The notes under the pieces are model-generated. The model had not been told where the DNA came from, searched no databases, and saw only the letters and a program-made list of their open reading frames with translations. A program made the position numbers and the translations under genes. A DNA stretch of 7,826 bases from Alphaproteobacteria bacterium (lineage in GTDB: Bacteria; Pseudomonadota; Alphaproteobacteria; RF32; CAG-239): positions 1-7,826 of the forward strand of contig JAKSUO010000056.1 in NCBI GenBank assembly GCA_024408895.1. The letters run 5' to 3'. Numbering within the stretch: the first letter of the stretch is position 1; every line of letters begins with the position of its first letter. Positions 7,027 to 7,826 of the stretch are shown here, in pieces.

Positions 7027-7754
7027 CAGCTTCTATCTCCTTCGGCCTGATGAATAATTTCGCTCCATTCACCGACAACACGACCGTCTTTTTCATTTAA
7101 GAATAAATCATATTTAATTGCCGGAACTTTTTTGGTTGGGGTGTCATACCAATCTGCAACACAGTTAATTACATAATCTGCTTCTTTAATATCATCGGTT
7201 ACCATAACAGTGCTCATGCCGGCAAATCTGTTTTTGAGTGTTTGGGTGCTTTTATCCATGCCACCCGGTAAATCTTTTGATTTAGGCTGCGCATCATCTA
7301 TATATACTTTTATCATTCCGACTTGTTCAAAAAACGGTGCAGCTTCTTTTTGCATTGAATTTACCGTACGGTTGGCGGCAATGACATAAATTTCCGGTGC
7401 ATCGGGAATATACGTTATATCTTCTTGTCCCGGTAGAGCCGGTTCGTCCGGACAACAACGACGTTTATGATACGAACCTTTTACCGTTTCTGTTACACGC
7501 GGCTTTAAAACAACCGGTTCGGTTGCAAGCATACAATTTCCCGGTGTAACGCAAGGATAAGAACACGGCATGGCCGGAATAAACGAGGTTGCAATATTTT
7601 GGTTAGGAGTAACATTAACTTGCGCCGGCTCGGTCACAGCTTGAGCTTCTTTCGGATTTTGCACAGTATTGTCGTCATCGGATTCAAGAAGTGTCGGTCT
7701 GTTCATGCAACCGGACATCAAAATTAATGCAACTAAGAGTAATGTTTTTTTCAT
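7020..7754 (-). CDS. Lipoprotein with cysteine-rich linker and LpoB/CsgG-like C-terminal domain
   Basis: From the ATG at 7752-7754 this is a 244-residue lipoprotein. MKKTLLLVALILMSGC holds a lipobox with the acylated Cys16, and the next residue is Met rather than Asp, which would favour outer-membrane sorting. Residues 17-60 are acidic and rich in Pro, Gln and Asn, probably disordered. Residues 60-105 are Cys-rich (C64, C68, C74, C100, C101). Residues about 120-240 (EIYVIAANRT, VTDDIKEADYVI, IKYDLFLNEKDGRVVGEW) have the strand/helix pattern of LpoB/CsgG-like domains, and the protein ends GDRSWW. Lipobox, flexible linker and small alpha/beta domain is the architecture of LpoB, the outer-membrane activator of PBP1B, but the similarity is weak. 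A TTG at 7760 is rejected because AGGAG (7761-7765) would abut it, whereas it is six bases from 7754. The gene is first in a two-gene operon with the overlapping exported protein. Confidence 0.86.
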   Translation of the reverse strand: MKKTLLLVALILMSGCMNRPTLLESDDDNTVQNPKEAQAVTEPAQVNVTPNQNIATSFIPAMPCSYPCVTPGNCMLATEPVVLKPRVTETVKGSYHKRRCCPDEPALPGQEDITYIPDAPEIYVIAANRTVNSMQKEAAPFFEQVGMIKVYIDDAQPKSKDLPGGMDKSTQTLKNRFAGMSTVMVTDDIKEADYVINCVADWYDTPTKKVPAIKYDLFLNEKDGRVVGEWSEIIHQAEGDRSWW

Positions 7755-7778
7755 CTTCAACTCCTCACAGATTTATAT

Positions 7779-7807
7779 ATTTTATCTTTTATATGATTTC
7801 CCTTAAA
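7779..7807 (-). promoter_or_regulatory. Weak candidate promoter of the lipoprotein operon
   Basis: Minus-strand TTTAAG (7802-7807) and TAAAAT (7779-7784) are separated by 17 bases and lie 25 bases before the start at 7754. The -10 is good and the -35 poor. The region is so A+T-rich that chance matches are expected, and TATAAA at 7788-7793 is an alternative -10. Confidence 0.25.
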
Positions 7808-7826
7808 AATAGATTAAAATTTGTAA

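Overview
The window is an A+T-rich stretch of bacterial chromosome. It is densely coded with housekeeping-type genes, and I see no insertion sequence, phage gene, CRISPR array, tRNA or rRNA. The organism is most likely an alphaproteobacterium. The Uup-type ABC-F protein has the short first nucleotide-binding domain and the linker motifs I associate with alphaproteobacterial Uup, the Sel1 protein ends in a C-terminal block common in that class, and the Lon sequence fits. The low G+C and the anonymous envelope genes would suit an uncultivated, perhaps host-associated lineage, but that is inference.

Layout from left to right. Positions 1-180 (minus) hold the first 60 codons of a membrane protein that looks like a YbhN/MprF-type flippase. 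It starts 11 bases after the stop of an exported Sel1-repeat protein (192-1334, minus), so the two form an operon. A 126-base divergent intergenic region separates them from uup (1461-3272, plus). uup converges on lon (3343-5682, minus), and the two share one symmetric, bidirectional rho-independent terminator (3289-3319). Upstream of lon on the same strand is an unrecognised 90-residue protein (5772-6044) with a very strong ribosome binding site and its own sigma70-like promoter. Further upstream are two envelope genes overlapping by 7 bases: an exported 302-residue protein (6118-7026, GTG start) and a 244-residue lipoprotein (7020-7754). No gene-free stretch exceeds 126 bases.

Functionally, the window combines translation rescue (Uup) and protein quality control (Lon) with several cell-envelope proteins: the Sel1 protein with its flippase-like partner, and the lipoprotein/exported protein pair. 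The most interesting part is that pair. Both proteins end in what looks like the same CsgG/TolB-type alpha/beta domain, known from LpoB and FlgT. They share the motif [VI]TD[DN]-x3-ADY-x-I, and the lipoprotein also has an unusual cysteine-rich linker. They may be parts of one uncharacterised envelope complex. Several starts were moved from the longest reading frame to the codon supported by a ribosome binding site: Sel1 gene 1334, lon 5682, small gene 6044, lipoprotein 7754.
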